Shown: piece by piece, positions 8,435 through 16,712 of the stretch
Position numbering within the stretch: the first letter of the stretch is position 1
Layout: each line of letters begins with the position of its first letter
Source of the DNA: Paracoccaceae bacterium
Lineage (GTDB): Bacteria; Pseudomonadota; Alphaproteobacteria; Rhodobacterales; Rhodobacteraceae
Assembly: GCA_015485015.1 (NCBI GenBank)
Contig: WFUK01000147.1
Location: 1-16,712 of the forward strand
DNA: 16,712 nucleotides
Direction of reading: 5' to 3'
The notes under the pieces: generated by a model
Databases searched by the model: none
What the model saw: the letters and a program-made list of their open reading frames with translations, nothing else
Told to the model about the DNA's origin: nothing
Program-made: the position numbers and the translations under genes

Positions 8435-10552
8435 ATGGCTCGCGAGTATCCCCTAGAACGCTACCGTAACTTCGGTATCATGGCGCATATTGATGCAGGT
8501 AAAACCACCTGCACCGAGCGCATCTTGTATTACACTGGGAAATCCCACAACATTGGTGAGGTGCATGATGGCGCCGCAACAATGGACTGGATGGAGCAGG
8601 AGCAAGAGCGCGGTATTACCATTACCTCGGCTGCGACGACCACCTTCTGGGAGCGCACAGTTGATGGCACAACGCCATTGTCTGAAAAGCACCGGATGAA
8701 CATCATCGATACCCCGGGCCACGTGGACTTCACCATTGAGGTTGAGCGCTCATTGGCTGTGCTTGACGGCGCGGTTGCGCTGCTCGACGCCAATGCCGGT
8801 GTGGAGCCGCAGACCGAAACTGTTTGGCGTCAAGCTGACCGTTACAGCGTGCCTCGGATCGTTTTTGTTAACAAGATGGACAAGATCGGCGCTGACTTTT
8901 TTAACTGCGTTGAGATGATTAAAACCCGCGTGGGTGGCAACCCGTTGCCGATCCAGCTTCCGATTGGGGCCGAGACCGAGCTGGAAGGCTCGATCGATCT
9001 GATCACCATGAAGGAATGGGTTTACCTTGGCGAGGATCTGGGTGCGACTTGGGAGCTGCGCGAGATTCGCGATAGCCTGAAAGACAAAGCCGAAGAGATG
9101 CGCGCCGAGATGATCGAGATGGCCGTTGAAATGGACGACGAGGTGATGGAAGCCTACTTGGAGGGCAACGAGCCTGACGAGGAGACTTTGATCCGCCTTA
9201 TTCGCAAGGGCACCATGGAGATGACCTTCGTGCCGATCCTTGCTGGCTCTGCCTTTAAGAACAAAGGTGTTCAGCAATTGCTCAACGCCGTGGTCGATTT
9301 CTTGCCAAGCCCGCTTGACGTGAAAGATTACATGGGCTTTGAGCCGGGTGACGAAACCGAGACCCGTAACATCCCGCGCCGTGCGGATGATGATATGCCG
9401 TTCTCTGCGCTGGCGTTCAAAATCATGAACGACCCGTTTGTCGGCACCCTGACCTTCACGCGCATTTATTCCGGCACGATTGCCAAGGGTGATGCGATTG
9501 TGAACTCGACCAAAGGCCGCAAAGAGCGCATTGGCCGGATGATGATGATGCACTCCTCCGAGCAGGTGCCGATTGATGAAGCCTTTGCGGGCGACATCAT
9601 TGCGCTGGCCGGCCTCAAGCAAACCACCACGGGTGACACGCTTTGTGCCGCCGGTGATCAGGTTGTGCTTGAAACCATGACCTTCCCCGATCCTGTGATC
9701 GAGATTGCCGTGGAGCCAAAAACCAAAGCCGACCAAGAGAAAATGTCAACCGGCCTTGCCCGTTTGGCGGCAGAGGATCCATCCTTCCGTGTGGAAACTG
9801 ACCAGGAAAGTGGCCAGACCATCATGAAGGGCATGGGCGAGCTGCACCTCGATATTCTGGTGGATCGTCTGAAGCGTGAATTCAAGGTTGAAGCCAACAT
9901 TGGTGAGCCGCAAGTGGCCTACCGCGAGACGATCGGCCATGAAGCTGAAATTGACTATACCCACAAGAAGCAATCCGGTGGTTCTGGCCAATTTGCGCGG
10001 GTTAAAATGGTTATTATGCCAACGGAAGTGGGTGAGGGTTATTCCTTTGAGTCCAAGGTTGTGGGCGGTAACGTGCCTAAGGAATATATTCCGGGCGTTG
10101 AAAAAGGCATCCAAAGCGTTATGGATAGCGGTCCCTTGGCTGGCTTCCCCGTGATTGATTTCAAGGTGGCCTTGCTTGATGGCGCTTACCACGATGTGGA
10201 TTCCAGCGTTCTGGCATTTGAAATTGCGGCCCGAGCCGGCATGCGTGAGGGCCTGAAAAAGGCGGGCGCGAAGCTGCTTGAGCCGATCATGAAGGTGGAA
10301 GTGATTACACCTGAAGAGTATACCGGTGGTATCATCGGTGATCTGACTTCGCGCCGGGGTATGGTGCGTGGGCAGGAAGCACGGGGCAACGCCATCGCGA
10401 TTGATGCAAATGTTCCGCTGGCCAACATGTTTGGTTATATCAATACGCTGCGTTCCATGTCTTCGGGCCGCGCTAACTTCACGATGCAGTTTGGTCACTA
10501 CGATGCTGTTCCGGCAGCGATCTCGAAAGAGATTCAAGAGAAATTCAATTAA
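8435..10552 (+). CDS. fusA: Translation elongation factor G
   Basis: EF-G is the GTPase that drives translocation of tRNA and mRNA and, with RRF, ribosome recycling. The 705-residue product is full length. GTPase motifs in order: P-loop AHIDAGKTT (17-25), switch [13 protein letters not shown] (58-69), DTPGH (92-96), NKMD (146-149) and the GSAFKN block (about 274). Domain IV carries the [10 protein letters not shown] segment, and the C-terminal domain V shows [12 protein letters not shown] and [12 protein letters not shown] 8435 is preceded by AGGA (8422-8425), which overlaps the rpsG stop. It is the third gene of the str operon and is separated from tuf by a 42-base gap containing a hairpin. 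This is the canonical str-operon EF-G and not a tetracycline-protection or EF-G2 paralogue. Confidence 0.99.
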   Translation: MAREYPLERYRNFGIMAHIDAGKTTCTERILYYTGKSHNIGEVHDGAATMDWMEQEQERGITITSAATTTFWERTVDGTTPLSEKHRMNIIDTPGHVDFTIEVERSLAVLDGAVALLDANAGVEPQTETVWRQADRYSVPRIVFVNKMDKIGADFFNCVEMIKTRVGGNPLPIQLPIGAETELEGSIDLITMKEWVYLGEDLGATWELREIRDSLKDKAEEMRAEMIEMAVEMDDEVMEAYLEGNEPDEETLIRLIRKGTMEMTFVPILAGSAFKNKGVQQLLNAVVDFLPSPLDVKDYMGFEPGDETETRNIPRRADDDMPFSALAFKIMNDPFVGTLTFTRIYSGTIAKGDAIVNSTKGRKERIGRMMMMHSSEQVPIDEAFAGDIIALAGLKQTTTGDTLCAAGDQVVLETMTFPDPVIEIAVEPKTKADQEKMSTGLARLAAEDPSFRVETDQESGQTIMKGMGELHLDILVDRLKREFKVEANIGEPQVAYRETIGHEAEIDYTHKKQSGGSGQFARVKMVIMPTEVGEGYSFESKVVGGNVPKEYIPGVEKGIQSVMDSGPLAGFPVIDFKVALLDGAYHDVDSSVLAFEIAARAGMREGLKKAGAKLLEPIMKVEVITPEEYTGGIIGDLTSRRGMVRGQEARGNAIAIDANVPLANMFGYINTLRSMSSGRANFTMQFGHYDAVPAAISKEIQEKFN

Positions 10553-10553
10553 T

Positions 10554-10572
10554 GGTGGGTTAGAAACCCACC
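10554..10572 (+). repeat. Perfect palindromic hairpin between fusA and tuf
   Basis: GGTGGGTT (10554-10561) pairs perfectly with AACCCACC (10565-10572) around a 3-base AGA loop, beginning one base after the fusA stop codon. No T-run follows. The form (GGGTGGGx...xCCCACC) resembles dispersed REP-like palindromes I recall from many proteobacterial genomes. It is equally usable as an RNA-processing or stability element upstream of the highly expressed tuf gene. Confidence 0.6.
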
Positions 10573-10594
10573 CTACAATTCAAGGAGGCCTACT

Positions 10595-11770
10595 ATGGGC
10601 AAGGAAAAGTTTGAACGTAATAAAACCCACGTTAACGTTGGCACAATCGGCCACGTTGACCACGGTAAAACCACGCTGACCGCAGCGATCACCAAGCAAT
10701 TTGGTGAGTTTCAGGACTACGCCGACATCGACGCAGCGCCAGAAGAAAAAGCACGCGGCATCACCATTTCAACCGCACACGTTGAGTATGAGACCGAAAA
10801 CCGTCACTACGCTCACGTTGACTGCCCGGGCCACGCCGACTATGTGAAAAACATGATCACCGGCGCGGCGCAAATGGATGGCGCGATCTTGGTGGTGAAC
10901 GCCGCTGACGGCCCTATGCCACAAACCCGTGAGCACATCCTGTTGGGCCGCCAGGTTGGCATCCCTTACATGGTTGTTTTCATGAACAAGGTTGATCAAG
11001 TAGACGACGAAGAGCTGCTTGAGCTGGTTGAAATGGAAATCCGCGAGCTTCTGACCGAATACGGTTATCCGGGCGACGATATCCCTGTTATCGCTGGTTC
11101 GGCTCTGGCCGCATTGGAGGATCGCGATCCTGAAATCGGCGCTACCAAAATTGCCGAGCTGATGGAAGCTGTTGACAGCTATATTCCTGACCCTGAGCGC
11201 GCTGTTGACCAGCCGTTCCTGCTGCCGATCGAGGATGTGTTCTCGATTTCCGGTCGTGGCACTGTGGTAACCGGCCGTGTTGAGCGTGGCGTGATCAATG
11301 TTGGCGACGAAGTTGAAATCGTTGGCATCCGCGACACCACCAAAACCACCTGTACCGGCGTTGAAATGTTCCGCAAGCTGCTTGACCGTGGTGAAGCAGG
11401 TGACAATGTTGGCGTTCTTCTTCGCGGCATTGACCGTGATGGCGTTGAGCGTGGTCAGGTTCTGGTTAAGCCCGGTTCGGTTAAGCCTCACACCAAGTTT
11501 GAGTGCGAAGTATATATCTTGACGAAAGAAGAGGGTGGTCGTCACACACCATTCTTCAAAAACTATCGTCCACAGTTCTACTTCCGGACAACCGACGTAA
11601 CCGGCACTGTTGAGCTGCCCGAAGGCACCGAAATGGTAATGCCCGGCGATAACCTGAAGTTCACCGTTGAGCTGATCGCGCCAATCGCCATGGAAGAAGG
11701 CCTTCGCTTTGCTATCCGCGAAGGTGGCCGGACTGTTGGCTCGGGCGTTGTTTCCAAGATCCTCGCCTAA
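10595..11770 (+). CDS. tuf: Translation elongation factor Tu
   Basis: EF-Tu delivers aminoacyl-tRNA to the ribosomal A site in a GTP-dependent way. The 391-residue product is full length. Motifs: GHVDHGKTT (19-27), switch [10 protein letters not shown] (50-58), DCPGH (76-80) with the catalytic His80, NKVD (131-134, where many bacteria have NKCD) and GSALAAL for the last base-recognition loop. Domain 2 starts around [19 protein letters not shown], and domain 3 ends [16 protein letters not shown] perfect Shine-Dalgarno AAGGAGG at 10582-10588 stands 6 bases before the ATG, fitting very high expression. It is the last gene of the str operon, and a terminator follows. Many proteobacteria carry a second tuf copy elsewhere; this window cannot show it. 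Confidence 0.99.
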   Translation: MGKEKFERNKTHVNVGTIGHVDHGKTTLTAAITKQFGEFQDYADIDAAPEEKARGITISTAHVEYETENRHYAHVDCPGHADYVKNMITGAAQMDGAILVVNAADGPMPQTREHILLGRQVGIPYMVVFMNKVDQVDDEELLELVEMEIRELLTEYGYPGDDIPVIAGSALAALEDRDPEIGATKIAELMEAVDSYIPDPERAVDQPFLLPIEDVFSISGRGTVVTGRVERGVINVGDEVEIVGIRDTTKTTCTGVEMFRKLLDRGEAGDNVGVLLRGIDRDGVERGQVLVKPGSVKPHTKFECEVYILTKEEGGRHTPFFKNYRPQFYFRTTDVTGTVELPEGTEMVMPGDNLKFTVELIAPIAMEEGLRFAIREGGRTVGSGVVSKILA

Positions 11771-11786
11771 GCGCTGACCCTACACC

Positions 11787-11822
11787 AGCGACCGGGGTAT
11801 TCTCCCCGGTTGCTACTTTTTT
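11787..11822 (+). terminator. Terminator-like hairpin between tuf and rpsJ
   Basis: An 11-bp stem, AGCGACCGGGG (11787-11797) with CCCCGGTTGCT (11804-11814), has one G-U pair and closes a 6-base loop. After AC it is followed by six T (11817-11822). It looks like the intrinsic terminator of the str operon. It ends only 31 bases before the rpsJ ATG, with no room for a promoter in between, so it may instead be a partial terminator or an S10 leader attenuator. Confidence 0.8.
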
Positions 11823-11853
11823 GAACCTGCCAGCCCAAGAGAGGCGTTTTCAG

Positions 11854-12162
11854 ATGCAGAGCCAAAATATACGCATCCGGCTAAAGGCATTCGATTTTCG
11901 TGTGTTGGATGCCAGCACAGCCGAAATCGTTTCGACTGCCAAACGGACGGGCGCACAAGTGCGCGGCCCGATCCCGTTGCCGAACAAAATCGAGAAATTC
12001 ACTGTTCTTCGTGGTCCACACGTGGACAAAAAGAGCCGTGAGCAATTTGAAATCCGCACGCATAAACGCCTGCTAGATATCGTTGATCCGACCCCCCAGA
12101 CCGTGGACGCGCTGATGAAGCTCGACCTCGCCGCTGGTGTGGATGTCGAGATCAAACTTTAG
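11854..12162 (+). CDS. rpsJ: 30S ribosomal protein S10 (NusE)
   Basis: S10 is a 30S head protein and, as NusE, a partner of NusB and NusG in transcription antitermination and transcription-translation coupling. The 102-residue product begins [19 protein letters not shown] and contains [18 protein letters not shown] and [11 protein letters not shown], with [17 protein letters not shown] at the end, matching the family's usual 101-103 residues. I chose ATG 11854 with AGAGAGG at 11838-11844 (9-base spacing). The frame is open further upstream to a TTG at 11821, but that would add 11 residues encoded by the terminator tail and is not credible. It is the first gene of the S10 cluster; rplC follows after 12 bases. 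Confidence 0.98.
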   Translation: MQSQNIRIRLKAFDFRVLDASTAEIVSTAKRTGAQVRGPIPLPNKIEKFTVLRGPHVDKKSREQFEIRTHKRLLDIVDPTPQTVDALMKLDLAAGVDVEIKL

Positions 12163-12174
12163 GAGGCTTGGATT

Positions 12175-12894
12175 ATGCGTTCTGGAGTAATCGCGAAGAA
12201 GTTGGGTATGACCCGGCTCTTCATGGAGGATGGTGAGCAGGTGCCTGTAACCGTTCTACAAATGGAAAACGTGCAGGTTGTATCGCAACGCACCGCTGAC
12301 CGTGACGGCTATACAGCCGTTCAACTCGGCGCGGGTGCGGCGAAGGCCAAGCGCACCAGCAAAGCTATGCGCGGGCATTTTGCCGTCGCAAAAGTTGAGC
12401 CGAAGCGCAAAATTGCGGAATTCCGTGTGTCGGCTGATAACCTCATCGAGGTTGGTGCTGAAATCACGGCGGACCACTACCTAGAGGGGCAATATGTTGG
12501 TATTGCCGGCACCTCGATTGGTAAGGGTTTTGCCGGTGCTATGAAGCGTCACAACTTTGGCGGGTTGCGGGCTACTCACGGTGTATCTGTTTCGCACCGT
12601 TCGCACGGCTCAACCGGCCAGTGTCAGGATCCCGGCAAGGTTTTCAAAGGCAAGAAAATGGCGGGCCATATGGGCGCTGTTCGGGTGACCACCCAAAACT
12701 TGCAGGTTGTTAAAACCGACGCCGAGCGTGGCTTGCTGATGATCAAGGGCGCTGTTCCCGGGTCAAAAGGTGGCTGGGTTACGATCAAGGATTCGGTTAA
12801 GAAAGCCGCGCCCGAAGGTCTGCCAATGCCGGCTGCTATTCGCGCGACTGAAGCACCTGCTGCTGAAGCACAAGAAGGGGGCGCAGACGAATGA
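12175..12894 (+). CDS. rplC: 50S ribosomal protein L3
   Basis: L3 is an early-assembly 50S protein whose extended loop reaches the peptidyl-transferase centre. The product has 239 residues. Recognisable blocks: [35 protein letters not shown] (112-130), [21 protein letters not shown] (145-165) and [14 protein letters not shown]149 aligns with the glutamine methylated by PrmB in E. coli L3. A C-terminal Ala/Glu-rich tail of about 30 residues makes it longer than the E. coli protein, as I recall for alphaproteobacteria. AGGAGG at 12161-12166 overlaps the rpsJ stop and gives ideal spacing. Its TGA overlaps the rplD ATG by four bases, implying translational coupling. Confidence 0.98.
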   Translation: MRSGVIAKKLGMTRLFMEDGEQVPVTVLQMENVQVVSQRTADRDGYTAVQLGAGAAKAKRTSKAMRGHFAVAKVEPKRKIAEFRVSADNLIEVGAEITADHYLEGQYVGIAGTSIGKGFAGAMKRHNFGGLRATHGVSVSHRSHGSTGQCQDPGKVFKGKKMAGHMGAVRVTTQNLQVVKTDAERGLLMIKGAVPGSKGGWVTIKDSVKKAAPEGLPMPAAIRATEAPAAEAQEGGADE

Positions 12895-13511
12895 AAACTG
12901 ACGTCATCAAACTCGACGCTGGCAAAGCCGGTTCCATCGATCTGAACGATGCGATCTTTGGTCTTGAGCCACGCGCCGACATCTTGCACCGTGTTGTGCG
13001 CTACCAATTGGCCAAGCGCCAAGCGGGCACACATGCTGTAAAAACACGCAGTGACAGCACCTATTCCACCAAGAAGATCTACCGTCAAAAAGGCACGGGT
13101 GGCGCTCGCCACGGTGCGCGCTCGGCGCCGATCTTTCGCGGTGGCGGGGTTTATAAAGGTCCGGTTTCGCGTTCGCACGCCCATGACCTGACCAAAAAAT
13201 TCCGCGCGCTCGGTCTGAAGCACGCGCTTAGCGCCAAAGTTGGCGCTGGCGAGCTGGTGATCATCGAGAATGCTGAAGTGGAAAATGGTAAAACAAGCGC
13301 TTTGGCGAACACCATCAAGGCGCTCGGTTGGACCAAGGTTTTGCTAATCGATGGTGCTGAAGTGAACGCTAATTTTGCGCTCGCAGCCCGTAATCTTGAT
13401 GGCGTTGATGTTTTGCCAAGCATGGGTGCGAATGTTTATGACATTCTCAAATCCAACACGCTTGTGCTGACCAAATCCGCCGTTGAAGCCCTGGAGGCTC
13501 GTCTATCATGA
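12891..13511 (+). CDS. rplD: 50S ribosomal protein L4
   Basis: L4 lines the constriction of the nascent-peptide exit tunnel. In E. coli it also represses the S10 operon. The 206-residue product carries the tunnel loop [21 protein letters not shown] (64-84); K67 aligns with E. coli K63, a macrolide-resistance position, and is unchanged. Downstream are the globular-domain blocks [15 protein letters not shown] ([13 protein letters not shown]) and [19 protein letters not shown], ending [15 protein letters not shown]. Start and stop overlap both neighbours in ATGA fashion (rplC upstream, rplW downstream), so the three genes are translationally coupled. Whether L4 feeds back on this operon in alphaproteobacteria is not known to me. 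Confidence 0.98.
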   Translation: MKTDVIKLDAGKAGSIDLNDAIFGLEPRADILHRVVRYQLAKRQAGTHAVKTRSDSTYSTKKIYRQKGTGGARHGARSAPIFRGGGVYKGPVSRSHAHDLTKKFRALGLKHALSAKVGAGELVIIENAEVENGKTSALANTIKALGWTKVLLIDGAEVNANFALAARNLDGVDVLPSMGANVYDILKSNTLVLTKSAVEALEARLS

Positions 13512-13804
13512 GCACTAAAGCTGAACAATATGACGTGGTTCGCCGCCCGATCATCACCGAGAAAGCCACAATGGCGTCTGAAAATGGCGCGGTTGTTTTT
13601 GAGGTGGCGATTGACGCCAACAAACCACAAATTAAAGAAGCTGTCGAAAGCCTCTTTAATGTCAAGGTGAAGTCGGTTAATACCCTCATCACCAAAGGTA
13701 AGGTAAAGCGTTTCAAGGGGCAACTCGGGAAGCGTAAAGACGTGAAAAAAGCCTATGTCACACTGGTCGAGGGTAATACCATCGACGTGACAACCGGCCT
13801 TTAA
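13508..13804 (+). CDS. rplW: 50S ribosomal protein L23
   Basis: L23 lies at the exit of the peptide tunnel and is the docking site for trigger factor and the signal recognition particle. The 98-residue product is full length. The block [18 protein letters not shown] places a glutamate at position 18, matching the E. coli E18 that contacts trigger factor. The core [28 protein letters not shown] and [14 protein letters not shown] are standard. GGAGG at 13493-13497 gives 10-base spacing, and ATG 13508 overlaps the rplD TGA. Confidence 0.98.
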   Translation: MSTKAEQYDVVRRPIITEKATMASENGAVVFEVAIDANKPQIKEAVESLFNVKVKSVNTLITKGKVKRFKGQLGKRKDVKKAYVTLVEGNTIDVTTGL

Positions 13805-13828
13805 CTTTTAGAAACGGAAGACAGTAAG

Positions 13829-14668
13829 ATGGCATTGAAGTCGTATAAGCCGACAACGCCAGGCCAGCGCGGGCTGGTTCTGATCGACCGTTCGGAACTC
13901 TGGAAAGGCCGCCCGGTCAAATCCCTCACTGAGGGTTTGACCAAGCACGGTGGCCGGAACAACACCGGACGGATAACCATGCGCCGCAAAGGCGGCGGGG
14001 CCAAGCGCCTGTATCGTATCGTGGATTTCAAGCGCAACAAGCTTGATATGCCAGCGAGCGTAGAGCGCATTGAGTATGACCCGAACCGGACAGCGTTTAT
14101 TGCGCTGATCAAATATGAAGACGGCACCCAAGCCTATATCCTCGCGCCACAGCGCTTGGCGGTTGGTGACAGCATTATTGCTTCGGCAAAATGCGATGTG
14201 AAGCCCGGCAATGCGATGCCTTTCTCCGGTATGCCCATTGGCACAATCATCCACAACATCGAGATGAAGCAAGGCAAAGGCGGGCAGATCGCTCGTGCAG
14301 CCGGCACTTACGCTCAGTTTGTTGGCCGTGATGGTGGCTACGCTCAGATTCGCCTCAAATCTGGCGAGCTGCGTTTGGTGCGCCAAGAGTGCATGGCAAC
14401 CGTTGGTGCGGTTTCCAACCCGGATCACAGCAACCAAAACCTTGGTAAAGCTGGCCGTAACCGCCATAAGGGCATCCGCCCCTCTGTGCGTGGTGTGGTT
14501 ATGAACCCTGTTGATCACCCGCATGGTGGTGGTGAAGGTCGGACATCGGGTGGTCGCCACCCTGTTACGCCTTGGGGCAAGCCAACCAAGGGTGCCAAGA
14601 CACGTTCGAATAAAACGACGGATAAATATATCCTACGTTCCCGCCACGCCAAGAAGAAGGGACGCTAA
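13829..14668 (+). CDS. rplB: 50S ribosomal protein L2
   Basis: L2 binds 23S rRNA close to the peptidyl-transferase centre and helps subunit association. The 279-residue product is full length. It shows [20 protein letters not shown] (41-60), [17 protein letters not shown] (83-99), [21 protein letters not shown] (159-179) and the hallmark [20 protein letters not shown] (225-244), with H230 corresponding to the His long discussed as important for peptidyl transfer. The end [18 protein letters not shown] is typical of alphaproteobacteria. A purine-rich GGAAG around 13815 serves as ribosome-binding site, and 24 bases separate it from rplW. Confidence 0.99.
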   Translation: MALKSYKPTTPGQRGLVLIDRSELWKGRPVKSLTEGLTKHGGRNNTGRITMRRKGGGAKRLYRIVDFKRNKLDMPASVERIEYDPNRTAFIALIKYEDGTQAYILAPQRLAVGDSIIASAKCDVKPGNAMPFSGMPIGTIIHNIEMKQGKGGQIARAAGTYAQFVGRDGGYAQIRLKSGELRLVRQECMATVGAVSNPDHSNQNLGKAGRNRHKGIRPSVRGVVMNPVDHPHGGGEGRTSGGRHPVTPWGKPTKGAKTRSNKTTDKYILRSRHAKKKGR

Positions 14669-14671
14669 GAT

Positions 14672-14950
14672 ATGGCTCGTTCTATATGGAAAGGCCCGTT
14701 TGTTGATGGTTATGTGCTTAAAAAAGCCGAAGCCAGCCGCGAATCCGGCCGCAATGAAGTTATCAAAATCTGGTCGCGTCGCTCGACCATTCTGCCACAA
14801 TTCGTGGGGCTTACTTTCGGCGTTTATAACGGCCGCAAGCACATCCCTGTGAATGTTACAGAAGACATGATCGGCCAGAAGTTCGGTGAATATTCTCCTA
14901 CGCGCACCTATTACGGGCACGCTGCGGACAAAAAAGCGAAGCGGAAGTAG
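14672..14950 (+). CDS. rpsS: 30S ribosomal protein S19
   Basis: S19 is a 30S head protein that pairs with S13 and contacts the large subunit across a bridge. The 92-residue product is full length: [18 protein letters not shown], the core [40 protein letters not shown] and [13 protein letters not shown]. It starts 3 bases after the rplB stop, with AAGGGA in the rplB tail as the likely ribosome-binding site, and rplV follows after 3 bases. Confidence 0.98.
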   Translation: MARSIWKGPFVDGYVLKKAEASRESGRNEVIKIWSRRSTILPQFVGLTFGVYNGRKHIPVNVTEDMIGQKFGEYSPTRTYYGHAADKKAKRK

Positions 14951-14953
14951 ATC

Positions 14954-15343
14954 ATGGGACAAAAGAAAAACCCTCGCCGTTTGCCTGAAGGCTCGGTAAT
15001 GGCCAAAACCAAAATGATGCGCACCTCCGGGATCAAGCTCAATCTGGTTGCCGCAATGATCCGCAACAAGCCGGTTGATAAAGCTTTGACCGACCTGACG
15101 TTTTCGAAAAAGCGTATTGCTGGTGATGTGAAAAAATGCCTGCAATCGGCGATTGCTAACGCTGAAAACAACCACGGTTTGGACGTAGACGAACTCTACG
15201 TTTCCGAAGCCTTTGTTGGCAAAAACATCACCCTGAAGCGGGGCCGCCCTCGTGCGCGCGGCCGTTTTGGCAAGATCTTGAAGCCGTTTTCAGAGCTGAC
15301 AATCATCGTGCGCGAAAAGCAACCATCTGAGGAGCAAGCGTAA
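14954..15343 (+). CDS. rplV: 50S ribosomal protein L22
   Basis: L22 has a globular domain on the 50S surface and a long beta-hairpin that reaches the exit-tunnel constriction. The product has 129 residues, longer than the 110 of E. coli because of an N-terminal extension ([18 protein letters not shown]) that I recall as normal for Rhodobacterales. For that reason I keep the ATG at 14954 and not the internal ATG at 14999. Core blocks: [40 protein letters not shown] and the hairpin [20 protein letters not shown]. The TAA stop shares a base with the rpsC ATG, indicating translational coupling. Confidence 0.98.
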   Translation: MGQKKNPRRLPEGSVMAKTKMMRTSGIKLNLVAAMIRNKPVDKALTDLTFSKKRIAGDVKKCLQSAIANAENNHGLDVDELYVSEAFVGKNITLKRGRPRARGRFGKILKPFSELTIIVREKQPSEEQA

Positions 15344-16044
15344 TGGGACATAAGATTAACCCAATTGGCCTGCGGATGCAGATCAACCGCACATGGGAAA
15401 GCCGCTGGTATGCGGAAGGTAAAGAGTATGGCAAATTGCTGCACGAAGACCTTGCGATCCGTGGTTATGTGAAGAAAAACGCAGCCCAAGCCGGCATTAG
15501 CCGCGTAATCATTGAGCGCCCGCACCGCAAGTGCCGCGTTACGATCCACGCTGCCCGCCCCGGTGTGATTATCGGCAAAAAAGGCGCCGATATCGAAGTG
15601 CTGCGCAAAAAGCTGGCCGCGTTTACCGATAGCGAGCTGCACCTCAACATCGTTGAAGTGCGCAAGCCTGATATGGATGCGGCTCTTGTGGCTGAAAACA
15701 TCGCGCAGCAGCTGGAGCGTCGGGTGTCTTTCCGCCGCGCCATGAAGCGCTCGGTGCAAAACTCGATGCGTATGGGTGCCCTTGGCATTCGTATTAACAT
15801 CGCGGGCCGCCTTGGTGGTGCTGAAATCGCGCGGACCGAATGGTATGCCGAAGGCCGCGTGCCTCGCCACACCCTGCGGGCCGATATCGACTATGCTCAC
15901 GCTGAATCTATGACCGCTTATGGCATCATTGGCATCAAGGTCTGGATCTTCAAAGGCGAGATCATGGAACATGACCCCGCCGCCCGTGACCGCCGTTTGG
16001 CCGAAATGCAGCAAGGTGGAGGCCCGCGTCAACAGCGCCGCTGA
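15343..16044 (+). CDS. rpsC: 30S ribosomal protein S3
   Basis: S3 forms part of the mRNA entry tunnel on the 30S subunit and takes part in mRNA unwinding. The 233-residue product is full length. N-terminal [16 protein letters not shown]; a type II KH domain with [18 protein letters not shown] (74-91, GxxG loop G78-G81); [20 protein letters not shown] (126-145), where R131, R132 and K135 coincide with the E. coli residues linked to helicase activity; then [20 protein letters not shown] and the C-terminal domain. The tail is Gln/Gly/Arg-rich. The start overlaps the rplV stop by one base, and rplP follows after 30 bases. Confidence 0.99.
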   Translation: MGHKINPIGLRMQINRTWESRWYAEGKEYGKLLHEDLAIRGYVKKNAAQAGISRVIIERPHRKCRVTIHAARPGVIIGKKGADIEVLRKKLAAFTDSELHLNIVEVRKPDMDAALVAENIAQQLERRVSFRRAMKRSVQNSMRMGALGIRINIAGRLGGAEIARTEWYAEGRVPRHTLRADIDYAHAESMTAYGIIGIKVWIFKGEIMEHDPAARDRRLAEMQQGGGPRQQRR

Positions 16045-16074
16045 TGACGTAGCCTCTCGTAAGGAGATTATATT

Positions 16075-16488
16075 ATGCTTTCACCAAAGCGCACACGATT
16101 TCGCAAACAGTTTAAGGGCCGTATCCATGGCCAAGCTAAAGGCGGAACAGACCTGAACTTCGGCACATACGGCCTTAAAGCTGTTGAGCCGGAGCGGGTA
16201 ACCGCACGCCAGATCGAATCTGCCCGTCGCGCCATGACCCGCCACATGAAACGCCAAGGCCGTGTATGGATCCGCATCTTCCCTGATGTACCCGTAACCG
16301 CCAAGCCTATCGAAGTTCGGATGGGTAAGGGTAAAGGCTCTGTTGACCGTTGGGTTTGCAAAGTAAAGCCCGGCCGGATGATGTTCGAGATCGACGGTGT
16401 ATCCGAAGACGTCGCCAAAGAGGCCCTGCGCCTTGCCGCGATGAAACTGCCGGTAAAAACCCGCACGATTACGCGCGAAGATTGGTAG
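16075..16488 (+). CDS. rplP: 50S ribosomal protein L16
   Basis: L16 is a late-assembly 50S protein that helps position the A-site tRNA. The 137-residue product is full length: [48 protein letters not shown] and [18 protein letters not shown], ending [11 protein letters not shown]82 aligns with E. coli R81, the residue hydroxylated by the RoxA (YcfD) oxygenase; whether it is modified here is unknown. AAGGAG at 16061-16066 gives an 8-base spacing to the ATG. It is the last gene of this transcription unit: an intrinsic terminator follows within 24 bases, and rpmC, the usual next gene, is absent from the remaining 224 bases. Confidence 0.99.
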   Translation: MLSPKRTRFRKQFKGRIHGQAKGGTDLNFGTYGLKAVEPERVTARQIESARRAMTRHMKRQGRVWIRIFPDVPVTAKPIEVRMGKGKGSVDRWVCKVKPGRMMFEIDGVSEDVAKEALRLAAMKLPVKTRTITREDW

Positions 16489-16511
16489 ACCCTAACGGGC
16501 GATAGAATTTG

Positions 16512-16542
16512 AAAACCCCCGGCTGAAAGGCTGGGGGTTTTT
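16512..16542 (+). terminator. Intrinsic terminator after rplP
   Basis: A 9-bp stem, CCCCCGGCT (16516-16524) with GGCTGGGGG (16529-16537), has two G-U pairs and closes a GAAA tetraloop. Four A precede and five T follow. It is a strong rho-independent terminator that could also work in the opposite direction, and it splits the S10 gene cluster after rplP. Confidence 0.93.
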
Positions 16543-16554
16543 GACCGGAATTAT

Positions 16555-16586
16555 AAATATTGCTTTTGTGGTCAATATTTGGTCAA
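16555..16586. promoter_or_regulatory. Candidate operator: AT-rich inverted repeat overlapping direct repeats
   Basis: AAATATTG (16555-16562) is perfectly inverted as CAATATTT (16573-16580) with a 10-base spacer. Overlapping it are two TGGTCAA direct repeats (16569-16575 and 16580-16586) exactly 11 bases apart, one helical turn. A TTGACC, the inverse of GGTCAA, lies at 16541-16546. The arrangement resembles a regulator-binding site just past the rplP terminator, possibly controlling the genes to the right. No protein can be named. Confidence 0.35.
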
Positions 16587-16647
16587 ATAAGGTGTTAGAC
16601 GCCCGCCTTCTTCTCAATACACAGTCTTAACTAGCGCTGTAACGCTA

Positions 16648-16709
16648 TTAGGATGGGTAGGAACGGCAGTGGGAGCAAACACGCTCCCACCGGCCGAACC
16701 GAAACCTAA
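16648..16709. other. Long imperfect stem-loop in the non-coding tail
   Basis: Nested pairings: TTAGG (16648-16652) with CCTAA (16705-16709); GG (16660-16661) with CC (16699-16700); CGGC (16664-16667) with GCCG (16693-16696); and a perfect GTGGGAGC (16669-16676) with GCTCCCAC (16683-16690) closing a 6-base loop. Small internal loops separate the helices, one of them a symmetric AA/AA. No T-run follows within the window. It could be a structured leader for the next ribosomal-protein operon, a small RNA or a dispersed palindromic repeat. The rest of 16587-16647 shows nothing I can identify. Confidence 0.45.
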
Positions 16710-16712
16710 AAT

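Noticed and set aside
11821..11853. Upstream TTG start extending S10 by 11 residues
   Set aside because: The added codons begin in the terminator T-run, and family members start at MQ(S/N)Q; the ATG at 11854 has a good ribosome-binding site.
14954..15362. Similar openings of rplV (MGQKKNP) and rpsC (MGHKINP) as a possible duplication
   Set aside because: The similarity covers only a few codons, and both openings are normal for their own families.
16627..16643. TTAAC...TAAC resembling a CtrA-binding site
   Set aside because: The two halves are not at the TTAA-N7-TTAAC spacing and the second half is incomplete.
16653..16709. An 18-codon open frame starting ATGGGTAGG inside the final stem-loop
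   Set aside because: The AGG before it touches the ATG, leaving no spacing for ribosome binding, and the composition reflects the palindrome. It is too weak to call a leader peptide.
16543..16712. A + strand promoter for the next operon
   Set aside because: I tried TTGACC at 16541 and other -35-like hexamers with 16-18 base spacers. None is followed by an acceptable -10 box.

Overview
The window is a core informational locus of an alphaproteobacterium, most probably a member of the Rhodobacterales (Rhodobacteraceae/Roseobacter type). This rests on recall of family sequences. The RpoC N-terminus ([20 protein letters not shown]), the extended L22 N-terminus (MGQKKNPRR), the EF-Tu variant NKVD in place of NKCD, and the gene order rpoB-rpoC-(accessory genes)-rpsL-rpsG-fusA-tuf-rpsJ-...-rplP all fit that order. 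All genes are on the + strand, closely packed, and of moderate GC content.

Layout. 1-1607 is the 3' part of rpoB (the start lies outside the window), followed after 48 bases by complete rpoC (1656-5864) and a strong intrinsic terminator (5882-5911). 5923-7289 holds two accessory genes five bases apart: a small cysteine-cluster protein and a rhamnosyltransferase-like glycosyltransferase. 7290-7569 is a 280-base gap with a well-formed promoter (TTGACA-17-TAATTT, GC-rich discriminator) and a leader of about 190 bases. 7570-11770 is the str operon, rpsL-rpsG-fusA-tuf, ending in an intrinsic terminator (11787-11822). 11854-16488 is the first part of the S10 operon, rpsJ-rplC-rplD-rplW-rplB-rpsS-rplV-rpsC-rplP. 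It is closed by a strong terminator (16512-16542), so rpmC does not follow directly as it does in E. coli. 16543-16712 shows no gene. It carries an AT-rich inverted repeat overlapping direct repeats, and a roughly 60-base imperfect stem-loop.

How it works together. RpoB and RpoC form the catalytic core of RNA polymerase. S12, S7, EF-G and EF-Tu provide decoding and elongation. The S10 cluster supplies the ribosomal proteins of the peptide exit tunnel (L4, L22, L23), the peptidyl-transferase surroundings (L2, L3, L16) and the small-subunit head (S3, S10, S19). Coordinated growth-rate control is expected; the str promoter's GC-rich discriminator fits stringent control.

I see no mobile element, CRISPR array, tRNA or rRNA, and no clear novel multi-gene system. 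The parts worth a second look are the accessory gene pair between rpoC and rpsL, two terminators placed so close to the next gene that no promoter fits between them (before the pair and before rpsJ), the fusA-tuf palindrome, the rpsL leader, and the structured non-coding tail after rplP.
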